64,000 nucleotides of DNA from UBA1431 sp002329665 (GCA_040772545.1 JAXGXY010000002.1:189228-253227), one strand, 5' to 3'; shown: positions 52,901-61,008, counted from the first letter of the stretch. Program-made: numbers and translations. Notes: generated by a model from the sequence alone, not told the origin.

Positions 52901-55743
52901 CGATAACGTATGGTGAATGGGACTCGTCGACGGGTGTACCCGGGAACGACGCGGCGAAGGTCACGAAGACGGACGGGACGGGGATCAAGCAGATCGAATA
53001 CTACGACATGGCGGGGCGGCTAATCAGGACCGCGGTGGACAGCGCCACGGTATCGGCCCTGACCACGGCTCAGTACGAATACGATCTAATCGGCAACTGC
53101 ACGCAGGTCACCGACGGCGAAGGCCGGGTGACGCGGATACATTACAACGCGCTGGGGCAGAAGACGAAGACGATCATCGACCCCGGGGGAGAAAACATCG
53201 AAACGACCTGCGCCTACGATTTGCTGGGGAACCAGACTTCGGTTACGGACGGAGACGGCTACACGACCGCGTACGCATACGACGATATATCGCGGCTCAC
53301 CAGCGTGCACCAGGGGATAAACACCACGAGCTACGCCTACGACATAGAGGAAGGCGGGGTCATCAAGAACCGTACGACGGACGCGAAGGGGCAGGTTACC
53401 GAGGCGTGGTTCGACGAACTGGGGCGCAAGGTACGGGATTTCAACCGCGGGAACACGGGCGACGGGGACGACGCTTCGGGCGAGTACATGCGGACGCTGT
53501 ACACGTATAACGCGAACGGCCAGCCGCGGTTGGTGACCCGGAACGACGGCACGAAGGAAAAATACACGTACGATTCCCTGGGCAAGGTCTCGCGGGCGGA
53601 CTATTACGAAGCCGGCGAGAGCACGTCCGGGGACAGCGGCGACTATATCGTGTACGAATACGACGACAACGGGAACGTGACGCTGGAGAGCGTGCACCAC
53701 GGCAGCGCGAACGAAACCACGTCCTACGACTACGACAGCATGAACCGCGTCGTGCAGATGATACAGGGCACGATCGAAACCGGCGGCGTAAACATCGACT
53801 ATGCGTACGACGACGCCGACCGGCTGACGGGGCTGAGCTACACGAAAGACAGTTCGGCGCGGAACATCACGTACGGCCGGGACGGCTACGGGCGGGTTTC
53901 GGACATCCGCCTAAACGGCGACACCGTGCGCACGTATACGTACTCGGCGGGCGGCGACCTGCATTCCACGAAGGACTACCGCGACTTCCTGGACGACGGG
54001 ACAAGCTATATCAAGACAGCGTATCAAAGAAACGACGCGGGGCTGATCGACAAGATCACGTACACCGATCACGAAAACGGCGGGACCGGCGTGAAGAAGG
54101 AGGAGTATTCCTACACGTTCAACGGCCGGGGCTATATCACGGACGAGACGGCGTACACGAACTACGGCACGGCCAAAACGGTCGAGAAGGAGTTTGTCTA
54201 CGACGCAATCGGGCGGCTGACCAGCGCGACGATCGGGAGCGATACCCGGACCTATACCTATGACGCGGCGGGCAACCGTACGACGAAGGCGGAAGACGGC
54301 ACGACCTATACGTACAACTACAACCAGTTCAACCAGCTCACGTCCGTACAGAAGGGGAGCGACGCGAACTACGCGAGCTACGACTACGACAACCGCGGGA
54401 ACCAGACGCAGGAGCAGATCAAGAAAGAATTCGGTGAGACGACGAAGACGGTGACTACGGAATACGAATATAACCTCCAAAACCAGATGTCCGAAGCGAC
54501 CGTGACGGCGACCGGCGAGACGACGCAGACGGTTTCGAACAAGTACAACGCGAAGGGCCAGCGGATCAAGAAGCTTGAAAACGGCGGCACGACGAATTAC
54601 TATTATGTAGGGGACGCTGTGCTGTTCACGACGACGCAGCACGCGTTCATGCTGACCGAGAACATCCTGGACCCGGACGGGACGATCGTCGCGTCGAAGC
54701 GCTTCCCGGACGAAGACCCTGGGACCCCGGACAGCTTCGCGGGCGAATACTACTTCTACAACTACGACATCCGGGGGAGCGTAACGTCGATCATCGCGCC
54801 GCACGACATCGAACTGCCGGGCGATGTAACGCTGCAGGGCGGTGGCCCCGTCGCCGGGTACGAGTACGACGAGTACGGCAACCTCGAGGATAACGCGACG
54901 CAGGGCTTCCTGAACGAGACCACGTACACGGGTAGCGTGACGGACAAATCCACGGGCCTACAGTACATGAGCGCGCGGTACTACGACGCCGAGAACGGCC
55001 GGTTCCTGACGCAGGACACGTACACCGGCAACCCGTACGACCCCTGGACGCAGCATCTGTACAGCTACTGCGGCAACAATCCGGTCAGTATGGTCGACCC
55101 GACGGGACACTTTCCGATAGTGATAGCTGGATTACTGTGGGGGCTGTTAGAAGGAATACTGGCAGCCGGGACAGCTGTTGCTGGAGGAATGATCGTTAAG
55201 GAAATAATAGACCATTCCAGCAGCAGAACACATTCTTCGTCCGGCAGTAAAGCTATCCCACGGCCTTCACAACCTCCGACTACTAAATCATCAAGCCGTA
55301 CGCATTCTTCGACGGCGGACGGTGTCGCAGTGCCAGTTCCCGGGCCTGCGCCAATAGTGCAACCAAAGGCAACTCCCAAAGCTACCACGGATACAGCGAT
55401 AACCGACGCTACTGTTACTGAATCTGATAGGACTAGAGAAGGCGAAACTGTTTACCGGGTATTCGGAGGAAATTCAGGTTTATGGGGGAGATCATGGACA
55501 AATGTGAATCCAAGAAATTTTAAGACATATAAAGAGTTTGATAAAATAGCGGGGTTACCAACGGGCAATACAGGTGAATACCTTGCAAAAGGGATACTAT
55601 ATGATAAAACTGGTGTAGAAGTAAGACCAGCTTTAGAGTTGGATGGAAAAACTGGTGGGCTTCCTGAATATTATATTCCAGAACCTATACCGGTACAAAG
55701 CAAGATTCAGATAATTAAAGTGGAAAAACTTGAAAAATGGTAA
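46903..55743 (+). CDS. Secreted YD-repeat (Rhs-like) polymorphic toxin protein, 2946 aa
   Basis: A signal peptide (residues 1-39, cut after NKAYA) leads to a Pro/Thr-rich linker (about 175-275). Next is a DNRLRE-type region (FDNPTNEMGDSFVSSRYPNN, about 446), fibronectin-III/Ig-like domains (about 625-980), and from about 1436 a shell of YD repeats (TYDYTYNDADKLTN, SYGYDTHGNLQTTTDPEGRV and many more). The Rhs core ends in ARYYDAENGRFLTQDTYTGN then PYDPWTQHLYSYCGNNPVSM and DPTGHFP (about 2736). The last 210 residues are a hydrophobic helix and a tip, VYRVFGGNSGLWGRSWTNVN then GLPTGNTGEYLAKGILYD, resembling ART-like toxin tips. GC content drops sharply after the core. The immunity gene follows. 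Confidence 0.9.
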   Translation: MFSHAFKTWSKFLAAVLAVTLLFTNFNGSLGFLSNKAYAVQAPKDEQPPEDKPELSALEKAQLTNERVMIESESDESTNVYQNPDGTVTADFFGGPVNYYDENGELQKIENEIMYADTEKQSEGVKYTNKSGMVSVELPGDVVSEKPVRLKYKGYAVEICPIGDVSYAQKRVNQAPTEAPTEKPQPTIEKTASVQATPSEEASPTADPTTPSTTLAEKTPESKDVSISPSPTPIQTPKQSATQNPTQTPAQPPPQTPEQTAAPTQAPAVVVPEKYKAKEIIQTYDQKGEVAKFSSEEERLEAIDKKAAIEKIDSVKYRTGYADTDIQYTPLNMGVKEDIILNEYTGRNAFDFRLYVGDLVPQITETMNIEFTDPGTKEVVGIIPSPYMHDSFEGEILEEDGDHISEAVTYTLKKTGNKGEYILTVTADKTFLEDEDTVYPVTIDPSYTYVFDNPTNEMGDSFVSSRYPNNNYDGDTRLRLGKSGDFGTSRAYVRIPGIRDIIQGRTVLSANIRVYEDYGYTSNATFDIHRLAGSFMQTTVKWTNCPSYYSTIYASKNINGKGYYTFNVKNMVQQWVNNTSYYPGFVIKYRDDVSGIGRYRRFVSTNAFAGTGIRLTVTYEDQAPPTLPTNLYTTQSFSGPTGSITLRWSGIVDQPKTAGASGIDYYRLAYRRNNGSWVYVNKTNPSATSHTFSGLLDNSEYDFAIKTYDNNGNVSAYAYEHNVNTPDKTGPTAPTVTVTPGSWTNDDTPKVAWSGITDEGDNLSNVQYKIYPGGVYTNTGYSTASGSKTLNCTAFESGQYKIYIRGMDSAGNTGAAAYDYYYLDKTAPEVSISSPLNNHAVSGIVYITATVDNETGLSGFNRWTLEYGYGTSPASWIQLATGTNEVNNAVIYAWDTTGLNMNSYYSLRLRAKDAVGNESVTPNVRLLISEDSEYVDPGLQIDTPQSQAVITVPEEDVTYQKKNNGGVSGLSPGKLYVNNKLEDTESSAGEGFAFNAAAVSALGLWRYPESSIVFLYAQAKDEASGELYSTHTYQALEIADTFETDSKIENLTNTQQTGSVVKLTNSGGVYAQTGSFESILKQFAGDVSYVDLTVDQTLGGGSVAYEISVDGGDTWQAITPVSTDGGTTINPVNRKYFTELPVGDSVKIRANLTKSSANVSPEIDLWSIDVRYTTYATAVLVNNSFTERSRGVANLVFTDHDQAEESIRLAQIFPTTQYYTSGTVECTKRFTSNDTIAACLQANSETPAGTGITYEISANGGTTWQQITPGNANDPDDWIDISNPGTVVILRATLTGNGTVTPSLLDWTLCVKEKIAGQPHEVKLVDEPDNLSTLTGANYMTLLRWEESETEGVAYNVYRSNTPYFEPSPETLAAEGITENSWSDFNLNYGETFYYKVTAVKTINERPRESLPSNEAFATVVDENEVQKMLGLQNYWSYAGFETGSGTGYINVANGNLAYITTDMVISGPFFASVMRRTYNTLATTKTPMGYGWDFSFNTCLMKEYNANRVETGMILKDGDGSLHRFAKNGATYESAKGTFMKLTYDGGSDEWQIQRKDNITYHFDGQSMKLKSFTDNNGNALSFTYDERGNLDKIENTVGEKVTLDYYVAGAIPEDPDYEYVNEHPDMMKSITWTEDRETSPVSITYDYTYNDADKLTNAATTIELSQVYEEDFQYDEDNELVKIIDPANRETDIEYTASGRVHKITDAHNDEYRFTYTDLGEDQNRTTVKTVYDEANGYGPSIKYEYHDNGLVYKKTDKLGNSISYTHNGNYLVTGMSYQNYVNGGTTPQTISYGYGYDGNGNVTSVSGPGGSLTTYGAYNAYNKPSSVSVKKTPSRTVTTSYGYDTHGNLQTTTDPEGRVTTNTYATRNGSPGYLIEAENAFGGRTRYTYDTKGRVTHVKEYDADINFVRTVSAYTYDRYGRTDTVTDGMGNTTDVDYDILGRQTRVEDPNGNAETFVYDIVGNLKRKTDRKGNRTEYSYDSINRLTRADFQDDSYNTITYGEWDSSTGVPGNDAAKVTKTDGTGIKQIEYYDMAGRLIRTAVDSATVSALTTAQYEYDLIGNCTQVTDGEGRVTRIHYNALGQKTKTIIDPGGENIETTCAYDLLGNQTSVTDGDGYTTAYAYDDISRLTSVHQGINTTSYAYDIEEGGVIKNRTTDAKGQVTEAWFDELGRKVRDFNRGNTGDGDDASGEYMRTLYTYNANGQPRLVTRNDGTKEKYTYDSLGKVSRADYYEAGESTSGDSGDYIVYEYDDNGNVTLESVHHGSANETTSYDYDSMNRVVQMIQGTIETGGVNIDYAYDDADRLTGLSYTKDSSARNITYGRDGYGRVSDIRLNGDTVRTYTYSAGGDLHSTKDYRDFLDDGTSYIKTAYQRNDAGLIDKITYTDHENGGTGVKKEEYSYTFNGRGYITDETAYTNYGTAKTVEKEFVYDAIGRLTSATIGSDTRTYTYDAAGNRTTKAEDGTTYTYNYNQFNQLTSVQKGSDANYASYDYDNRGNQTQEQIKKEFGETTKTVTTEYEYNLQNQMSEATVTATGETTQTVSNKYNAKGQRIKKLENGGTTNYYYVGDAVLFTTTQHAFMLTENILDPDGTIVASKRFPDEDPGTPDSFAGEYYFYNYDIRGSVTSIIAPHDIELPGDVTLQGGGPVAGYEYDEYGNLEDNATQGFLNETTYTGSVTDKSTGLQYMSARYYDAENGRFLTQDTYTGNPYDPWTQHLYSYCGNNPVSMVDPTGHFPIVIAGLLWGLLEGILAAGTAVAGGMIVKEIIDHSSSRTHSSSGSKAIPRPSQPPTTKSSSRTHSSTADGVAVPVPGPAPIVQPKATPKATTDTAITDATVTESDRTREGETVYRVFGGNSGLWGRSWTNVNPRNFKTYKEFDKIAGLPTGNTGEYLAKGILYDKTGVEVRPALELDGKTGGLPEYYIPEPIPVQSKIQIIKVEKLEKW

Positions 55744-55757
55744 ATGGAGGATCACTA

Positions 55758-56156
55758 ATGAAACCGACAGTCGATATTGTACGTAAATTGGAAATATTAA
55801 AAAACTCATTAAAAAGTAATGATCGAGAACAAATACTTTTCCCGCTTTTCTTTGATAGGATCATTAGGCTAGAAGTATTAGAGGATACAAACGAAGTTGA
55901 AAAAAGGGCAAGAATAATAATTGCGCCAAAATTCAATCATGAAATTCAAATAGAGATCATTGTAACAGGCGTGGATTACTATTCTGTGAATGAAGAAGTT
56001 GTCAACGGTGACAACATTGATTTTGGAGGCAGATTAGATATATTGAGCGCAATAGATAGAAACGTTATATACGTCTCTGAGTATGGAGCCGATATATTTA
56101 ACTTCACAGCAAAAGGAGTATTTATAAATGAAGCAAAGTATATAGATTCACTATGA
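55758..56156 (+). CDS. Putative immunity protein for the YD-repeat tip
   Basis: 132 aa, AT-rich like the toxin tip. FDRIIRLEVLEDTNEVEKRA then IEIIVTGVDYYSVNEEVVNG and YGADIFNFTAKGVFINEAKY. No known family, no signal peptide, so it would act in the cytoplasm. A ribosome site GGAGG lies just after the toxin stop and the ATG at 55758 was chosen for it. The same kind of gene follows the related tip at 57981-58919, and this pairing is the best evidence for an immunity role. Confidence 0.7.
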   Translation: MKPTVDIVRKLEILKNSLKSNDREQILFPLFFDRIIRLEVLEDTNEVEKRARIIIAPKFNHEIQIEIIVTGVDYYSVNEEVVNGDNIDFGGRLDILSAIDRNVIYVSEYGADIFNFTAKGVFINEAKYIDSL

Positions 56157-56235
56157 AACATAGAAAGGCAAATGAGTTATTTGAAGGCGGTATAAAGAGT
56201 GATAAATACCGCCTTTTATAATCATAGTGATGTGA

Positions 56236-57367
56236 GTCACGTCGATCATCGCGCCGCACGACATGACGCTGCCCGGCGGGACTACGCTGCAGGGCGGAAG
56301 CCCCGTCGCGGGGTACAAATACGACGAGTACGGCAACCTCGAGGAAAACGAAACGCAGGCTTTTTGAACGAGACGACGTACACGGGCAGCGTGACGGACA
56401 AGAGCACGGGCCTGCAGTACATGAACGCGCGGTACTACGACGCGGAGAACGGCCGGTTCCTCACGCAGGACACGTACACGGGCAACCCGTACGACCCCTG
56501 GACACAGCACCTGTACGCCTACTGCGGCAACAACCCCACGAGCATGGTCGATCTGACGGGGCATTGGTTTTGGGAAGCTGGCTGGAATAAAAAGAAGACA
56601 ACGAACAGCGGCGGATGGGGCGGAACCGGCGGTAGCGGTTGGAGCAGTACTGGCAGTAGCGGTTGGGCCGGAAGCGGCAGTAGCGGTTGGGCCGGAAGCG
56701 GCAGTAGCGGTTGGGCCGGAAGCGGCAGTAGTGGTTGGGGCGGAACCGGCGGTGGCGGCAGGAAATCAGGCGGATCGAGCGGCGGTGGCAGTTGGTGGTC
56801 CAAAGGCGGCGGCGGAGGCAACTCATCGGGGACAAAGACAACGGCGGCAACGCAGGGAAAGGATACTGGTTCGGCTGGAACGGGTAATAAGAATTTGCCT
56901 GATTATTCAGTTGAATTGAACGGTGTGATTAATAAATGCTGTAACGAATTCGCGCCTACGTGGATGTATAATATACCGATTTTAGGCATTGGAGTTAAAC
57001 TATATAATACTGGGGTTTATCTCCATGGTATATTTAATGATATTGGGATTATATTGGCGATAAATGGTGGAAGGACTCAAAAGAATATGGTCAGAGCTAT
57101 ATACCTGATAAATTACAAAAGCTAGATAAATTTAATGATTATTTTATTGTCAATGGAACAAAAATGAATCGTGAAGGTTATGGAAATTACGTAAAAGGAG
57201 CTACACTTGCAAAAGCTGGCATAGCATTACCGGGTGGCCTTATCGGTATGGATTATCTTTATACATCAATAAGAGATGGCGATAAATTTGATGTTGAAAA
57301 CTGGAAGGTAGACGGATTATATATTACCCGTGGGTATATTGATATGATAACCGGGAGAATTAAATAG
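56236..57367 (+). pseudogene. Displaced Rhs C-terminal module 2, frameshifted
   Basis: From 56236 the DNA repeats the end of the YD-repeat core (VTSIIAPHDMTLPGG ... ARYYDAENGRFLTQDTYTGN ... DLTGH), but one G is missing near 56358, which breaks the frame at once. A Gly/Ser/Trp linker follows, then a new tip with CCNEFAPTWMYNIPILGIGV. A second frameshift near 57050 separates it from DKWWKDSKEYGQSYIPDKLQ and YGNYVKGATLAKAGIALPGG at the end. There is no start codon with a ribosome site, so it is a silent cassette that could only be expressed after recombination into the full gene. The tip family was not recognised. Confidence 0.8.
56652..56747 (+). repeat. 24-bp tandem repeat, four units
   Basis: Three exact copies and one diverged copy of a 24-base unit encode (GSSGWAGS)n in the linker of module 2. 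Degenerate earlier units continue upstream. The repeat encodes a flexible linker and is prone to slippage. Confidence 0.9.
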
Positions 57368-57379
57368 GAGTGATTATTA

Positions 57380-57913
57380 ATGAGAAAAGCTATTGTAATA
57401 CTTTGCGCCATATTCTGTTTTTCCGTTTTGGCTTTAAGCGGTTGTTATACTTGGAGAGATTACCCTGAAATACGGGAAATAACTTGTAAATGTGTAGACA
57501 AATATGAAGAAGAATTATTAGGCTTATATGATTTATTCATAAACAACAATATTGATTTTATTAGCAGATCAATTGCAAACGATTACAAAGATAAGGCGGC
57601 ACAAATTAACATTAATAATAATATATACTATGTATCTACTTCGGATGGCAAAAAAGCGGATGCAGCAAAAAGCGAATATCGAAAGGCATGTATTTATGTT
57701 GACAATATTATGAAAGATTTTGATGTAGATTATATTCAATATTATTCTGATCTTAATAAAATGGAAGTATGGTTTAATGAGGGTTTTATTAATATATTTT
57801 ATTGCATTGTATATTATCCCCCGGGTGAAACACCTCCGAAAGATATCGTAGATAAGGAGAAATCTGAGGAGATAAAAGATGGATTCTATACTTACATATG
57901 GTTACAAGGTTAA
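57380..57913 (+). CDS. Lipoprotein, candidate immunity protein of module 2
   Basis: 177 aa with a lipoprotein signal: basic MRKA, a hydrophobic stretch, and LALSGC with the lipidated cysteine at residue 22. The mature part (EIREITCKCVDKYEEELLGL; YYSDLNKMEVWFNEGFINIF) has no recognised domain. AT-rich, with TAGGAG before the ATG. It lies directly after toxin module 2, in the position where the other modules have immunity genes; an anchored immunity protein would fit a toxin acting at the membrane. The role is inferred from place only. Confidence 0.6.
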   Translation: MRKAIVILCAIFCFSVLALSGCYTWRDYPEIREITCKCVDKYEEELLGLYDLFINNNIDFISRSIANDYKDKAAQININNNIYYVSTSDGKKADAAKSEYRKACIYVDNIMKDFDVDYIQYYSDLNKMEVWFNEGFINIFYCIVYYPPGETPPKDIVDKEKSEEIKDGFYTYIWLQG

Positions 57914-57980
57914 GAAGAGAAGGAAAGCCTAAGTTGTAAAACACTACGCGGGCGCGTCATCGATTATCGCGCCGCACGAC

Positions 57981-58919
57981 ATGGAACTGCTGGGCGACGT
58001 TACGCTGGAGGGGGGCGGCCCCGTCGCGGGGTACGAGTACGACGAGTACGGGAACCTCGAGGAAAACGAGACGCAGGGCTTTTTGAACGAAACGACGTAC
58101 ACGGGCAGCGTGACGGACAAGAGCACGGGCCTGCAGTACATGAACGCGCGGTACTACGATTCGGAGAACGGCCGGTTCCTCACGCAGGACACGTACACGG
58201 GCAACCCGTACGACCCCTGGACGCAGCATCTGTACAGCTACTGCGGCAACAATCCGGTCAGTATGGTCGACCCGACGGGACACTTTCCGATAGTGATAGC
58301 TGGATTACTGTGGGGGCTGTTAGAAGGAATACTGGCAGCCGGGACAGCTGTTGCTGGAGGAATGATCGTTAAGGAAATAATAGACCATTCCAGCAGCAGA
58401 ACACATTCTTCGTCCGGCAGTAAAGCTATCCCACGGCCTTCACAACCTCCGGTTGCAAAATCATCAAGCAAAACGCAGTCTTCAACCGCGGACGGACGCG
58501 CAATACCCATTCCCGGACCTGCACCGATTGCAAAACCAAAGGTAACCCCAAAGGTTGCCTCGACGGATACCGCGATAACTGATGCTACGGTTGTTGAATC
58601 TGACAGGACCAGAAAAGGCGAAACTGTTTACCGGGTATTCGGGGGAAATTCGAAATTGTATGGAAGATCGTGGACTAATGTTGATCCAAGATCATTTAAT
58701 ACGTATGATGAGTATGATAATCTAGCAGGATTACCAAACCAGAATACAGGTGAATACCTTGCCACAGGGATATTATATGATAAGACTGGCGTTGTTCAAA
58801 TGCCGGCTAGAGAATTGGATGGTAAAGAGGGAGGACTTTTTGAATACTGGATTCCACCACCAACTCCAGTTGAAAGCAAAATTCAGGTGATAAAGGTTGA
58901 AAAACTAGAAAAATGGTAA
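57981..58919 (+). CDS. Displaced Rhs C-terminal module 3 (paralogue of the expressed tip)
   Basis: 312 codons in one open frame; core homology starts already at 57955 (SIIAPHDMELLGD). It repeats the Rhs core end (ARYYDSENGRFLTQDTYTGN ... DPTGHFP), the same hydrophobic segment (LLWGLLEGILAAGTAVAGGM), a variable Ser/Pro linker, and a tip VYRVFGGNSKLYGRSWTNVD ... LAGLPNQNTGEYLATGILYD that is a diverged version of the tip of the full-length protein. No signal peptide, YD shell or convincing ribosome site, so likely a silent donor cassette. 252 bases (58200-58451) appear identical to 55027-55278. Confidence 0.85.
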   Translation: MELLGDVTLEGGGPVAGYEYDEYGNLEENETQGFLNETTYTGSVTDKSTGLQYMNARYYDSENGRFLTQDTYTGNPYDPWTQHLYSYCGNNPVSMVDPTGHFPIVIAGLLWGLLEGILAAGTAVAGGMIVKEIIDHSSSRTHSSSGSKAIPRPSQPPVAKSSSKTQSSTADGRAIPIPGPAPIAKPKVTPKVASTDTAITDATVVESDRTRKGETVYRVFGGNSKLYGRSWTNVDPRSFNTYDEYDNLAGLPNQNTGEYLATGILYDKTGVVQMPARELDGKEGGLFEYWIPPPTPVESKIQVIKVEKLEKW

Positions 58920-58933
58920 TTGGAGGTATTATT

Positions 58934-59317
58934 GTGGAAAAAGGCTACCGAGTTGAAAAAATAGAAATATGTAGTAATTCATTACAGGATTATGATAGTC
59001 AGCAATTGCGTTTCCCAATGTTTTTTGACAAAGTAATTAAACTTGAAGTATTTAGTTTTAATGGCGAAATTGAAAAACGTGCAAGGTTAATAATTGTGCC
59101 TAAACATAATCATAAAGTGGAAATAGAGATTATTGTTATAGGAGTAACTTATTATTTCGTGAATAAAGAAGTAGTTAATAGTGACAATATTATCTTTGAA
59201 GGCAGATTAGATATTATAAAAACTGACAACCATATGTACATTTTTGAATATGGTGCTGATATATTTAGTTTTACAGCAAAAGAGGCAATGATAAATGAGG
59301 CGAAATATACAGATTAG
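58934..59317 (+). CDS. Putative immunity protein of module 3
   Basis: 127 aa, homologous along its length to the protein at 55758-56156 (FDKVIKLEVFSFNGEIEKRA; YYFVNKEVVNSDNIIFEGRL; EYGADIFSFTAKEAMINEAK). I chose the GTG at 58934, with GGAGG at nine bases; an ATG upstream lacks such a site. Orthologous tip plus orthologous partner in both modules supports a cognate toxin-immunity relation. No known family. Confidence 0.7.
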   Translation: MEKGYRVEKIEICSNSLQDYDSQQLRFPMFFDKVIKLEVFSFNGEIEKRARLIIVPKHNHKVEIEIIVIGVTYYFVNKEVVNSDNIIFEGRLDIIKTDNHMYIFEYGADIFSFTAKEAMINEAKYTD

Positions 59318-59365
59318 CAAACCATACTAAAAGAAAATTAAATCATAATATTTGGAGGAAAATGA

Positions 59366-60088
59366 ATGTCCTATTCAAAAGAAGAATTAATTGCGAAAGC
59401 AATAGCTCCAGCTCCGTGGTATTGGGAGTCTTTTCCTAGTATAATCGGGGAAATGGGGAATAAGTATACATGGCGTTTTCATAATTCTAATTGCGGAAAA
59501 TTGGGTTTCACGTATCTTTGTCAAGATAAACAAGATAGCGTCTGCAAAATGGTACTTAATACATATACCCGCGTATTTTCAGTTCCGCCATATTATTTGG
59601 GAGTTTGGTATAAAAAGGACGGAATGTATATTATCGATGTTTTTAATCCTGAGGAATTACAAGATTTTAACATAGGTGAAGTGACCGAAGAATCTTTATT
59701 TTCAAAAAAGAACTATTTTACCCAAGGACAACCTATAGAGACAACGAGCTTTCAAAGAATAACGGAGGGCCCTCAGAGCATTAAGTATTCGTCATTGCTG
59801 GAAGGCATAGATGAGATTCTTATTGTGGATTCTTTTTTTAGTATTGATAAACAGGATAATTCTGAAGAAGCGATATATGCAATTTTCGAATTACACCCAA
59901 AAGATGATAGCTTAAGGGTAATTCCGCAAAGCTGGTTTAACAGTGAGGATTTTGATATTGGATATGAATGGATAACACGTGTAATAAGAGTTCCAGGCAC
60001 GGATAGAATTATTGGCGATGGTATTAGAATAGGGGCATTTGAATTAACAGAGAACGGACAAAAATTCAATATTTGGTTAAAGAGGTAA
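59366..60088 (+). CDS. Unknown 240-aa protein, possible immunity or accessory protein
   Basis: No family recognised. The protein starts MSYSKEELIAKAIAPAPWYW and ends GAFELTENGQKFNIWLKR, with aromatic beta-rich parts (LGVWYKKDGMYIIDVFNPEE; YAIFELHPKDDSLRVIPQSW). No signal or membrane segment. A good site (TTGGAGG) precedes the ATG. AT-rich, and between two Rhs modules, like the other candidate immunity genes. It could protect against a tip that is lost or was at module 4. Confidence 0.55.
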   Translation: MSYSKEELIAKAIAPAPWYWESFPSIIGEMGNKYTWRFHNSNCGKLGFTYLCQDKQDSVCKMVLNTYTRVFSVPPYYLGVWYKKDGMYIIDVFNPEELQDFNIGEVTEESLFSKKNYFTQGQPIETTSFQRITEGPQSIKYSSLLEGIDEILIVDSFFSIDKQDNSEEAIYAIFELHPKDDSLRVIPQSWFNSEDFDIGYEWITRVIRVPGTDRIIGDGIRIGAFELTENGQKFNIWLKR

Positions 60089-60100
60089 TATAAACCTAAA

Positions 60101-60672
60101 TCGCGTCGAAGCGGTTCCCGGACGAAGACCCTGGGACCCCGGACAGCTTCGCAAACGAATACTACTTCTACAACTACGACATCCGGGGGAGCGTCACGTC
60201 GATCATCGCGCCGCACGACATGACGCTGCCCGGCGGGACTACGCTGCAGGGCGGAACCCCCGTGGCGGGGTACGAGTACGACGAGTACGGCAACCTCGAA
60301 TCGAACGCGACGCAGGGCTTCTTAAACGAAACGACGTACACGGGCAGCGTGACGGACAAATCTACGGGCCTGCAGTAGATGAGCGCGCGGTACTACGATG
60401 CGGAGAACGGCCGGTTCCTCACGCAGGACACGTACACGGGCAACCCGTACGACCCGTGGACGCAGCACCTTTACGCCTACTGCGGCAACAACCCCACAAG
60501 CATGGTCGATCCGACGGGGCATTGGCCTTTTAATATTGGTGAGATCATTGATAATGCTAAGAAAATTTTGAATAGAATGCTAAATTCACTGCTTACGATT
60601 CCGTTTAAGCCGGTAATTACTAAGGGATCAGATGTAGAGCAGGAAAGAGCTACACAATATAGTTCTGGCTAA
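60101..60672 (+). pseudogene. Displaced Rhs C-terminal module 4 with in-frame TAG
   Basis: The core end is repeated again from 60101 (KRFPDEDPGTPDSFANEYYF ... VTSIIAPHDMTLPGG), but the codon that is TAC elsewhere in GLQYM reads TAG here (60376-60378). After it ARYYDAENGRFLTQDTYTGN and DPTGHWPF follow, with a short tip NIGEIIDNAKKILNRMLNSL ending at 60672. Further downstream an amidase-like relic (60809-61008) may be the lost rest of the tip. Not expressible as it stands. Confidence 0.8.
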
Positions 60673-60808
60673 AGTGTTTTATTCTTATATGTGTCTGACT
60701 TGTTCCATTTTCTGAGTTAAGCTCATCACAGTCTTTTTCAAAACCTTGAGCAGAAAAATTATACGCGTTTTTAAACCGAATATCTTTTTAGATTTAAATT
60801 TCATCAAG

Positions 60809-61008
60809 GCGTATGCAAATAAATGGGCTTTCAATTATAATACAAAGCACTACTATAGATACGGCAACGATTGTGCGAATTTTGTGGACCACATGCATTT
60901 GCGCTTAGTGGAGTAGGGGGAGAGAACATATGTACATGGAGGTCATATTATGTCACCCATGATTACACGGGAAAAAAGAAGGCAACAAACTGCATCGTTA
61001 CAATATAG
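60809..61008 (+). pseudogene. Amidase_6-type domain remnant
   Basis: AYANKWAFNYNTKHYYRYGN then DCANFVDH matches the N-terminal hallmark of putative amidase (Amidase_6) domains, with the catalytic cysteine in NDCxNFV. A one-base shift near 60898 moves the reading to FALSGVGGENICTWRSYYVT. The relic follows module 4 and was probably its effector domain or a separate cell-wall amidase. Confidence 0.6.

Noticed and set aside
56652..56747. Regular repeats as a possible CRISPR array
   Set aside because: Units are directly adjacent without spacers and lie in a coding frame; no cas genes in the window.
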